Assembly: GCF_022965805.1 (NCBI RefSeq)
Contig: NC_133105.1
Location: forward strand, 24,872,978-24,936,977
Direction of reading: 5' to 3'
Length of the DNA: 64,000 bases
Source of the DNA: Primulina eburnea
Taxonomy: Eukaryota; Streptophyta; Magnoliopsida; Lamiales; Gesneriaceae
The notes under the pieces are model-generated. The model did not search any database. It had not been told where the DNA came from and saw nothing but the letters and a program-made list of their open reading frames with translations. Below are positions 11,416 through 22,800 of the stretch, one piece after another. The stretch's first letter is position 1; every line of letters starts with the position of its first letter. A program made the translations under genes and the position numbers.

Positions 11416-12153
11416 CTGTGTATGCTCCCTACACGTTAACGAGTATGATTGGGCGAACTGACAGGCTGGAGCATGTGATCAAAGTTAAAAGAAAGTTGGA
11501 TCCGTGTATTATGATATCGATTGAGATGGAGGCAAATTGCAACTCTCCAAATTTGGTAGAGGCCCTCTTCTTTTTTGACACCACTGCAAAATGTTTGAAA
11601 AATGATGAAAATGAAAAAAAACAGAAGCGGGCGGAATCAGCATGTTTTATGTGTATACATTTTCCCTATCAAGATACTTCTCTAATTTCCATGCCAAAAC
11701 AAAATACCGGCTAATTATGTGAATCAATCCACCATTATTTATTAAGTATGTTTGTACATTTTTGTTTTTTCCTACACAACTTATGTCGTGATATGCGTGT
11801 GTGTGTGTATGCTGTGTTTGTGCCATTTTGATATGCTTCCGATCCTAATCGTGATGTTTTATTGTATGTATCTACTTCTAACATGGAAACCAACACGCGG
11901 CCAAGTTACATGCTAAAAAGAGAGAATGAAAATCCAGAAATACTGAAATTGAATATAATTCATATGCATGGGGTTGAGGAAGGAGAGGATGGGAGTGAAC
12001 TTTACGAGGTTACAAGGAATAAATTGCATTAACCTTCCAAAGTCTCTCCTTTTATTCTCGGTTTAGGAAACTTGCAAGAATTAACTATCTCACTTCTTAT
12101 CATAACAACAGAATCGAATGTCATCTAGAATCAGTGGTTCTTCCTTTACTGTT
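11416..12153. other. Intergenic, downstream of the carboxypeptidase gene
   Basis: An open frame at 11331-11714 on the plus strand crosses from the LTR-like region and shows no family motif; I do not regard it as a gene. A short GT-rich tract lies at about 11795-11810. The rest holds nothing recognisable. Confidence 0.4.
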
Positions 12154-13443
12154 CTAAGGAGCAAACAGTCCCTTTTCCAACAGCCAATCTTCAATCATGA
12201 CTTGAGAATTCAAAGGTTGATCAGTAGGCACGAGATGCCCAGCATTCAGTACTACAACATTGGTCAAATTCTTCCATTTCTGCACATACCCTGCTAAATT
12301 CTCATCCATCCTCCAAATCTTCCTTTCCACTTCCAAGAACTTACCCATTTCTTCCCATTTTATAGTCTTTACCCAGTCCGAAGTTGACACCACACCATCT
12401 CTTAAGTCACACTGCCCTTGATACAACAGCACTCTTGTGTTCTTGATCAAGAACTCAACCATAGGCTTCACACTCTTCATCACATCATCGTGCAACGCAT
12501 CCGCCACAGCTGCACTGCACAGCTCGAAAACCATTGATTCTTTGACTCCCAATGCCTTCTTGGCCTCCACATTGTTCAAGAACTTGACCACAACACGATT
12601 TGGGTAAGGGGTTAGCCTTCTGAAGTCGTACAAAGTGGCTAAACCAGTCATGTTTGTCAGTGTATTCAACACCTTAGTTCTTGCATTTGCAGCCTCATTC
12701 CACTTACCATTTTTGACAAATCCAACCGCCTCCGACTGAAGTTTCTCCAAGAGGATCATTTGCTTTTCATTGATCAGACCCAAATTGTAAGAGACGACAG
12801 CATGATTTTGTACTTGAATTTCTGGATCAGTCAATCCATTTCCTATGGAAACACCACCCAAATTCACCCTACGGTCCCTCGGCAAACGGGCATTCATTTC
12901 TATTATGTAAGATCCAAGTGCTGGGAGGTATTTCCCAGCATAACTCTCGCCGGTCAAGTAAATTGGCCGAGTTTTAAATGACTTGTCCAAGCCAATAAAC
13001 GTTTGTATTGCAACGAAGAGGTGTTTAGCTACATCATATTGGTTTCTAGGAATCTCTTGAGGCGAAGCAGCAATGCTAAAGCCAGTGCCGATTGGATTGT
13101 CAAGGAAAAGAAGGCCAAAAATCCTATTCCAAGATCTTGGATTGTACTCAAGTGAAAGGTCTTGGTTGATAAGCCATGGGCCGAGTTCGAAGAAGTTTGC
13201 TAGCATGGAGGAGCATCCGGGGCCACCTTGAAGCCAGATGAGGATCGGTGTTTGAGAAAGTGAGGCGTTTTGAGATTCATAGAAAGTGTAGAAAATAGCA
13301 GAACCAGTTTTGGAGTTGACTGTGAGATAGCCTGATTTAGTGGGGAGGGCTTCTTTGGGGAAGGAAGAAGCGGCGGCGGCCGAACAACGCTGCAGGATGA
13401 TGATGAGCAGCAGTAGGAGCTTGAACAAGGACAAATAATCCAT
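12154..13443 (-). CDS. SCPL50: Serine carboxypeptidase-like protein, SCPL50 type
   Basis: Single-exon gene for a 429-residue S10-family serine carboxypeptidase, expected in the secretory pathway or vacuole. Residues 1-25 (MDYLSLFKLLLLLIIILQRC) are a signal peptide. The catalytic triad is visible: Ser167 in GESYAGKYLP, Asp346 in YQGQCDLRDG and His403 in NAGHLVPTDQP. The oxyanion/substrate segment WLQGGPGCSSM is at about 70-80. Length and wording fit the clade of Arabidopsis At1g15000 rather than the acyltransferase SCPL clade. An in-frame ATG 60 bases upstream (13503) lies inside a TATA-like 'tattatatatgaac', so it would precede the transcript start; the second ATG, which puts the hydrophobic leader at the N-terminus, is chosen. 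No lesion is seen. The substrate is not predictable from sequence. Confidence 0.93.
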   Translation of the reverse strand: MDYLSLFKLLLLLIIILQRCSAAAASSFPKEALPTKSGYLTVNSKTGSAIFYTFYESQNASLSQTPILIWLQGGPGCSSMLANFFELGPWLINQDLSLEYNPRSWNRIFGLLFLDNPIGTGFSIAASPQEIPRNQYDVAKHLFVAIQTFIGLDKSFKTRPIYLTGESYAGKYLPALGSYIIEMNARLPRDRRVNLGGVSIGNGLTDPEIQVQNHAVVSYNLGLINEKQMILLEKLQSEAVGFVKNGKWNEAANARTKVLNTLTNMTGLATLYDFRRLTPYPNRVVVKFLNNVEAKKALGVKESMVFELCSAAVADALHDDVMKSVKPMVEFLIKNTRVLLYQGQCDLRDGVVSTSDWVKTIKWEEMGKFLEVERKIWRMDENLAGYVQKWKNLTNVVVLNAGHLVPTDQPLNSQVMIEDWLLEKGLFAP

Positions 13444-13499
13444 CTTTGATTTTGTTTTGGACTGAGGACAGATCTGTTTGTTGTCAAAGATAGTAACGT

Positions 13500-13512
13500 T
13501 CATATATAATAA
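13500..13512 (-). promoter_or_regulatory. TATA-like box of the carboxypeptidase gene
   Basis: Read on the minus strand the sequence is 'attatatatgaac', about 60 bases ahead of the chosen start codon. The spacing fits a short 5' UTR of roughly 30 bases and argues against use of the upstream ATG at 13503. Confidence 0.45.
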
Positions 13513-13519
13513 AAGTGTA

Positions 13520-15470
13520 TTTTCGTCATAGTTGACTATCTAAATATTTCCTACATTGCAACTCTGACTTGTCAAAGGTGTGTGTGTGCGCGCGCAGACT
13601 TTAATGATAAGCATCAATCACGTGTCTACAATTATTGAGAAAAAATCAATCAACTACTCCCATTATTAAAACAAAATCCTTAGCCATTAATTAATTGGAA
13701 ATATCCGTGGTTTGACTTTGCTGTTAGCTCAAAGTTTGCTATTTATTGACAAATTTAACATATTCAAAGTCAAAAGATTAATTTTGAATTTTTTTTAATA
13801 AAAAAAATCGTTTTATTGCTATACATCCCATATCACTTCAACTACTCAAATGACTGGGAATTTGGAGCTTACAAAATCTCAAACATTTGTTTGATTTTAT
13901 GAGATGAGATAAATTAGTTATGTATTATATAAGATTTATAAATAAAATAACACAGCTAAAATATTTCGTAAAACTCAAGTGATGAAACAACCAAATGGTG
14001 GTCACAAGAAGATGGAATTGATGTACATAAAGACAAGGAGCAAAAGGTGCGTTGAGTTTAGACTTTTTGTGAGGGAAGAAGATGATAGCCGCCCGCCCCC
14101 CACATTCTCATTTCCACCATTCGTGAGATCAAATCATCATAGATTGTTGGTGGGGGAAGCAGCTACGCCAAGCCCACTAAAAAAGAGGCTACTATGTTTC
14201 TCTCTCTCAAAAAGGAAAAGAAGTGAGACTTTGACACCTAACTAACCGGGTATTGCGTTTCGAGTCAAAAGGGCACAAACCCAGTTGCGTCCGGTTTAGT
14301 TTCTATTTACCGCCAAAATTCATCCATCCCTCACAAATTTTCACAACTATAAACCCAATTAATTCGCCCACATGCTCATCAAGCATGCCAAAATCCGAGT
14401 GAGCATCAATCAACAATAGCAACAGAAACAAACTTCCTCCAAATACAATATTAGCCCCTCACCCAACACCCCAAAATTCACACAATAAGAACTCTCTGGT
14501 CATGTTTCTAATATCTGTTGAAGTGTGTTCCCGAATATCAAATTATATGATATAAAGACGCAATAGAACCCTAAGCTTTCAAGGATATCAATAGTAGTTT
14601 GTTTTGTTATGTTTCTAGTTTTTCGTTTTTCCCCGATGCTCCAAACCCCAAGGATTTTAGAGCCACTTTAGATCAAAACAAGAACCAATCTTGACAAAAA
14701 ATGAAGCTACTTGCTACCGGAACCTCAGGGCAACTATCCATGCCACACCTTTAATTTCACCCATCAGGTTTCCCACGTGACCATTAAGTCAGCAAAGGTA
14801 TATGTATTCCACTGAGAAAAACGAAAGATATACAAAGGAGGTTAGGAGAATGAGAGAAAAATAAAGAGAAACCATTAGTTATTTCTTTCATACATCAAAT
14901 CTTCTTCTTGCCTAAATCATCTCAGTGGTACTCCCATATAAATAGCTACATGGCTTCAGCCAAACCATATGAACATAATCTTCCTGACAACTATCATAAT
15001 CTACATTTCCTCGAAGAAATACACATGGAAAACAAAACTGGCCTCCATCAGGGTCCCTACCATTTGCCAGTTTGTACCAAATCCAAATCTCATATGCAGA
15101 ATAAGATTACTGGCCTACCTTATATCAAATGTATATATAATTCATATAAAACTAAGACGTAACATCGACTTCAGCAGAAGGGACAGTTAGAGAAGCAAAA
15201 ACTATAGCTAATGAAATTCTTACATCATCACAATTACTGAACCGAAACCAATGAAACCTAAACAAGAACAGCCTACTTAACACACATCCTTCGGCACGCT
15301 TGCATGGTACTGTACAGTATCCTCTCTCAGAATCGAGGGTTTTTTGTTTGCTTGTACCCTTCACTGTTTATATGGTCGAATTCTCTTGAAAATTTGATGC
15401 GTTCGGACCCCACCACAATTGAATAGTAGTAAACTATCATGTATGGCAAAAATAGCTCATTCATTGCAGC
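13520..15470. other. Intergenic region and 3' UTR of PP4R3
   Basis: The right-hand part (about 14900-15470) is probably the 3' UTR of the phosphatase-subunit gene. A small plus-strand ORF at 13979-14245 has no motif, and 14250-14900 is non-coding. A tract of alternating GT then GC lies at 13580-13596. Nothing else is recognised. Confidence 0.4.
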
Positions 15471-18400
15471 TCAAGATCCACTCACAGCCATTTCTGGTGA
15501 GGACTTTGATTGTAGCAAAGGCAAGTCATCCCCACGTTGCCTGTTGTCAGGAGAATCATGCAAACTATCAGAGAAGCTTCTAGAAGAAGCTTCTTCCATG
15601 TCCGTGTGGTTTTCCACTTCAACATTTTGACAATTGCCAGACGACTTAATATATCCTCTCTCTTCATGATTTGGTTCAGTAGAGTTCTTGTTCGCATCCA
15701 ACTGGGAAATGTTGAACGCAATAGTGGCTGTTTTCTTACTGGGTAGTACTGCCTGACTAAGGGTTGAGCACAAGGCAGCGAAAACACCTTCCCTTGGTTT
15801 TAAGCTTTTTGGAGAACGTTGCAACCTTTTGGCCTCAGGCTCCTCCTTTGAAACCGATTTACGTTTCAAGGGAAATTCTCGCACTCCCTCGTCATCATTA
15901 GATGCATCTGTCATTTTTCGAGGTGGCGGCCTATATTCCTCATCATCTTCATCATCATCGTAATCAACAAGTCCACCAGACCTTCATGCACAGGTGTACT
16001 TAGCAAAACATTTACTTGCGAAGTTAACTTTAAAACTCTAGTGAAGCCTTAAAGTACCTGGGTGATGGGTGGCCAGGTGCAGACCCATTAGCTACAACTG
16101 AAGCTTGAATTTGGGATCTTTCCGCACTTGTCATTTGTGCGGATGCTGAATCTTCTTCATCACTGATTTGAATCCACGTTGTCACTCAGAAATATCAGTA
16201 TTCCAATTTCCAACATATGCAGTTTGCATTCTACAAACAAGAATGTAATTCAGTGGTAAATGCAACACAAACCTGCCCTCATTAAAATAATCCTCCTCTT
16301 CTTTCTCCAAAGCACGCTCGTCAGTTCGTTTTCTTTGGTCTAGCAGATTGTCAGTACTTGATGTACGCACATTTTCTAGAGACTGTAAATGCATGATGTA
16401 TCATAATCACATGATTTTAGTGTAGGTGGATCCTCAGACAAGGTAAAAACTTACCTGCTCATATTTAACTTTCAGAGCTTGAATTGAAGATAAACCCTCA
16501 AATTTGGACAACTCGTCCCAGAATGTATCAACTAAATACCTGAGTAATATCTTCAAGTTCTCCTGCAGAAGATATGCTTCAGAAATATAATTGCTACAAG
16601 CAGATGGATGCATCAGTCATGTGAGCAAATGAAATGACTTATGTGAATATAACCCCCACCTTCCGAAGATATTCAAATAGTTCAAGAACAGAAGAATTCA
16701 GAAGATTGTAACGATCCCCATTAGCAACAAATACATCCACTATTGGTTTGAAAAGGTTATTCTTCACAAAGTGATTCATCAGATGCTCATCCTGCAACAA
16801 ATGGTAAACAATCACTGGTGAATTGGTAGTTCAAAGAAATGCAGAAACACTCCAGTGGCGACTCTAGTTTACGAAGACTTCAAACACACACTCATAAAAA
16901 ATTTCATTAGAACCAGTCTACTTAATAAGCGCAAGGGGGAGAGGCCGAACATAACAAGTTCAAATTCTTTTAAGAACGTATTTCATTTGCTCCTTGCACA
17001 GGGTTCTTTTATCAAGGCATATAATTAGAATGTCAAATTCGCGGAAGGAAAGAAATAGATGTAAATTATAGTCATCTATGAAATCTGTGAGTAAACTTCG
17101 CATGCATGAATGCAGTAAACTAATCAATCACGTCTTTTGAAGGTTTGCAAGTCAACAAGAAAAAAGTAAATACTGAATACAACAATCACATATCTTGAAG
17201 GTTTGTTCTCTACATAATCAGGAAATGTTGCAAGTCAACAAGAAATAAGTAAATACTGAAAACAACTTTACAATAAAAATGATAACATAAATGTATGCAT
17301 ATAAGCTAGTAAACTTTTTCACATAATTTTGCTCACCAAGGTAATAAAAAGTTTCAATACAATGGAATCTCTTTCTTGAAAACATCACTCATGAGAGTTA
17401 GAAAGGTAGAACTGTTAACTTACATTCCGTGAAATAAGCGTCCTCACAAATCTAACTGCGGCAATAATAAGATACTTTTCTCTTCTTCTTGTCAGATACA
17501 AAATCTTATCAATCGCATTATTCAGAAGAAAACTGCATCTGAAAACAACGGCGCACAAGTTCAAAAAGAAATCTAATGTCAAATATACAGCTAAACAAAT
17601 CAAGCAAGGAACAGAGAAATTACTTTATTCTATATGGATGGTGCAAAACACAGAAGCATAGAAGGTCACAAATACTCAATAGTATTTCAGGCTTCACATG
17701 ACTTTGATTTCTGGGTCCTCCATCTGAGCCCGTGTACTTACTGCTAATTTCCCCAGCACTGTTTGGAGGGCATGAAGATGTTATAACATCAATTATTTGT
17801 CCCAAGTGTTTCTCGTAGAAAATTTCCACAATAGTATCTCGCTGCAACAAAATTAAATCATGAACAAGACAAGGAACACCAATATTTTAGATAAACAGAA
17901 AGGATCACAGGGGAATTGAGGAGAGAGTGAGAGGGAGGGTGAGACAGTATTCAATGAGAATCAAGCAGTGCACCTGCGATCCAGATGTATAAGAGTCCAA
18001 AAGACTACGAAGAATCTCCACAAATTGACAATGCATATCATCTCCAAAATCTGTTAACATATTTTTCACCTACAAATTGAGAAGATGCTGTAATTATCAA
18101 AGTTTAACACACTTATTAAAAAAAGATAAAACTTCAAGCGTTTTTCCTTCCTATAGTTTTTTAAAATTTTCAACACAGCTTCTAATCCTTATTAAAAACA
18201 CAAAAGATATATATAGAAAACCTGTGACGAACACCTAATTAGGAGAATTGATGATGCAATAATCAACATAAAAACACTAATAATATTTTCCCACAAAAAC
18301 ATGATATCCACCACCTTAAAAAGTACCAAAAATTTGCATAGTTTACGAAATCTCGACACTAAATATTCAATCTCATAACTTACAAGAAGTCCAAAGAGAA

Positions 18401-19767
18401 CCCCTTCCTGCTGACTCACGTAACCACGCAAAATATTTGGATCCTGATTTAGGAAAAGAATGAGGATGTCTGTTCTGCATGTTCACAAGAATTTACCATG
18501 ATATATTATCAAAAACAAAGACCTAAATGAGATGAGGAAAAAAAATAGGTTCCTAAACTAATGATTTAATTCATCACCCAGTCAATACAAGCTTCTTGTC
18601 TTCACTTTGCAAGACATCAGCCACGATATCAAATATGCCTTCACTGACAAGATCCCTAGAAGCATAAAGAAACCAAAAACATGTTGAAGAAAGATGTTTG
18701 CAGACTACACTGAAATTTTAAAACTGCCCTATTTAGAACATATTTAATGTGTTTAATAAATTCCAAAAGCACAGCAAGTGATATAATAATATTTAACTTA
18801 CCTAAATAGACGAAGCTGATGGACCATTTGTAAACTCTTACTTAAGGTACAAAATTCATGTAAGAAGTGTACCTACGCCAACATAAAGTGCTCAAACAAT
18901 GTTAGTTTCTAAAGGTTCGAGTTGAGACAGGAAGATTCATGCACCTATGCCTCCAGGTTCTCTCTTGACCACTTAAATATAAATCTTATAATACAGGGAA
19001 AAATTAAAATGATTCAGACATTCATCTCATCAAGAACAAAAATCATATTGGATATCAATTGCGCATAATAACATGAATTCAGTTTCATATACAAATATAA
19101 AAAAAAAACAACAATTTTCCCTAAATGCCTTGCTTAGGTTTCTAAAGACACTAGCCCGATTGATTACATTGGGGAGTTGAAGAACAGTCGCACGAAAAAG
19201 AAGAAATCACCAAAACATGGGCGTTCACTGAAGGTAGAACTTCTGTGACACTGCTTAACATTTGTAAGTGCAATCACACGATATGCAGCATATGCCTGTA
19301 AAATATTTTAATCCACATAGCACATTCATCATTCTTGGAAACCATTTCCGCAAGATAAAGACTCAATCAACTGCTTTTGCAATTATAACTTTTGCTATTT
19401 GTCCAAATTGAGAAGCAAGCTCCATTCCAAAAAAGTTCGTCATTTACAAGCCCATAAAAATTTGAACTAACCAATATCTACAGTTTCCTCTCTGGTAATC
19501 TGAAGTGGAAATTCAGGCCCACCAAGGACCCCGAGATAGCAATAACTGATTTTACACAATACAAAATTATAGAAACCTAGTGGGGTGTATTCAATGTAGA
19601 AATTTAATGACTTTTTTTAAATGATAGATTTATGTGGATTTGATAGATTTTTATTGACTCTTATAGAATCTCACATATTTGTAAACAAAATTACATGGAC
19701 TTTCGTAAACTTTTACAAGATTTTGGTAGATATTTGCAAATTTTTTTATTAATGGTGCAAATTTTGT

Positions 19768-19820
<53 letters not shown>

Positions 19821-22800
19821 ATTTTTTTGAACTGATAATTATTTAACATAAATAACATCTTCACTTTGAAATAAATTTACTTATTTAAAAAGTAAATATG
19901 TTTAATATATGAAAAAATCACAATTCAATACAAGTCTATGTTCAATACCTCTAAACTTTTAAACTCTACAAAAGTCAATAAAAGTAATTAAATTTCCAAG
20001 ATTGAATACAACACACTCCTTAGGATTTGAGAATCCAGAAGCTTGATAATAGGTTGTGAAGTCACAACTTATTCGATGTATGTAGAGTGTAGACACAGCA
20101 ATTACAAAGTCCAAGAGCTATTTGGAATCATATGTTCCACCTGTTGCAAACTTTTTTGCCATATAAATAGCACTTGACTCTGTCACTTAAATCAGTTCAT
20201 TATATTTCAAGTACAGTTGATTCATGGAACAATCTCTAATCTTTTGGGCTGTTATTTTTGAACAATCGATGGCATTAGGCTCCCCGTGGAAATTTTTTCA
20301 AGTTAAAATGTTGAAATTGGACCAACCTCTGGCACAATTTGAACCAACATATTTTGGTAATAAACAGAAAATATCCTATTATATGCAACTGTTTATTTCC
20401 ACAAGCAAACATGCTAGTGTTATTCGGCTATTCCAACACAACCCCATAAAGGACAATAACTTGTACTGTATTATAGCCATATTCTGCATGGGAGGGTCTA
20501 AAAAGTTGCAAATGAGAAGCAAAAACTTTTTTTTGATAAGAAACGATCAAATGAGAAGCAAAAACACTACCAAAATTAAAATGATTAGTTGATATATAAA
20601 ACTAATATACAAATTCTAAGCAGGCTGCATATCCAAGAGAATTTTAAAAGGTAAACTTTTGAAGTGAGAGCAAATTGGCCAGTTACAAGTTAAAACATCA
20701 TGGTTGCCATGGTGAATGAGTGATGTCACCATTCCACATCATCAACTTGCCATATAATTAACGTGCTAAATCTTTAAATATGTGCAAAAAGATTAAATAG
20801 GGATCAATGTTTACCAAAGTTTTTTTTGTTTCCATTTCAGTATTAGGAGACTTCAGCTTTGAAAACAATTCCTTAATGAAAGTGTTATCATCTTTCAACA
20901 GAGAAACAACCTACAACAAAAAAATCAAACAAAATAAAATTGGTTTACAAAACAAAAAAGATATGAAGTGCCAAAGAAATTTGAAAATAGTCTTACAGTT
21001 GCATTATTGGAATGAATAATAGAATTAAAATTAGCAGTAATTGCTTCATCCAGAGCTCTAGGCCAAATCACATCCTGGAAGAGGCAATTCAAGGTGTAAA
21101 TAGAATTCTTTAAAGCAACTAAATGGAAAATACGATCTGTATTTGACAGGTATACCTTCAGATAACTAACTCTGTAAGTTTGATGTACTTTCGAACGAAC
21201 TACAGGATCTTTAATAGGTATGGCCTGAAACAAGCTCATGTGAGCAGAATTGGAGATATTAAGGGACCGCTTCAACTCCCAGCACTAATTAGCAACATCC
21301 TTGTCAGCAAATTTGCATTATCACTTCTACGTGGTATGCTGGTAGGGTAGGGAAGGCAGAATGAAGAAGCAAGTGAAAGTGTACCTCTTTAAATACCACA
21401 TGCTCTTCTAGAAACTTGCGATGTTGAACACGAGGTACATCTGGATCATCTGTGCAGAAAATTTGAAGCAATTCAATTACACACAGAAAAAGGTGGCAAC
21501 CACAGAGAGAGCCAGGATAACACTCGAAACATCCAGGATGCACTAACAACACAATATTGTAATGCCTAATGCATTCCTAGTATGGTGGAGTAGGCATGCA
21601 CTTACGATTCATCGTGTTCCAGTTCCTTGGAGACAACTTTCAGTTCATATTAAAGCTGTAACCAATGACTATATAATACATGGAGATAAAGCTGAACAGA
21701 GGGAAAAGGTTCAAAAGTCTATGAAAGAGTGTAATTAATGAGAAAAAGATGTTAGAAAAAGAATCTTAATGATTCAATTTAATATAAAATTTCAACGGGC
21801 GAAAAATAATATATTTACTGTATCAGCCCCCATAATCTACAAACTTCAATGTTCAAAATAAAACATCACATGATACCAACACGAGTAATTGTAAGATTTA
21901 ACATAAGTATGTGGTCATTTACAATGGCAAGAGCGATACAAGTCATAAGATTGGGGTGATATCTACATAACATTCCAAACGACTAGCCTTAAAATAGAGC
22001 TTACAACATAGAAAACAACGTATCAAAAACAAATACAATTAACAATGATAGGATTTAACCACCTATCTCGACAAATGTAGCCACAGGACAAGATCAATAA
22101 AACCTTGGGAAACTCAGATATCTACTTGGGAAAAAAAAGTAATAAGACTGGAGGGAAGGAGAGGATTTGGGATTAGAAAAAGGATATACATTCAAAGCAG
22201 CCGATTATATCCATGATCAACTCGTCACCAAATATTCTCTCAAAGATCTGAGGACTGTTCAATAAAACTGCAAGGTCCATAAAACATTATTAGATAAACA
22301 CTTTTCCACAAAAAAGAAATAACATGCCAAAACGCAGTAGCAATGAGATTTACTGATTCCTCTGATAATTTTGAAAATCAAGCGAAGACCGTCTATGTTT
22401 TCCACGTCTTCACACATCCTAAACAAGTCCATCAGCTTCCGAAAAAAATCTTGCTGCATCACAGATGAGCTTCAGTTCCATTAACAACTAATAACTTGAG
22501 CCAAGCAAAGATGAAAAATAAAATTAATATTGCCAGCAAATAATATGACAGATAAAAAAATTAAGAAATTGAAGTACAACTTAATCCTCGGAAATTGGAT
22601 GTTCAAAAATATTAATAAAAGAGCAAAAGAACATCATCAACCATTTAATCCAATAATTTATTTCATCGGCTCATTCTAGGAAACTATCCACAAATCCCTA
22701 CAAAGGGTGAACTATAATTTAAAACAACAAAGTAACTCCAAGTCATTCACTAACAAAGACCATTTTGATCGCTGCAACTAACTGTTGAGATTGCTTTGAT

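Noticed and set aside
11331..11714. 127-codon ORF on the plus strand
   Set aside because: Starts within LTR-like sequence, shows no motif, signal peptide or splice context; composition resembles chance ORFs in the surrounding DNA.
13979..14245. 88-codon ORF on the plus strand between two minus-strand genes
   Set aside because: Low complexity, basic and serine-rich without a domain; no promoter or conservation evidence.
20224..20592. 122-codon ORF inside the large PP4R3 intron
   Set aside because: No domain; AT-rich codons; lies in an intron of the opposite strand without its own splice or promoter signs.
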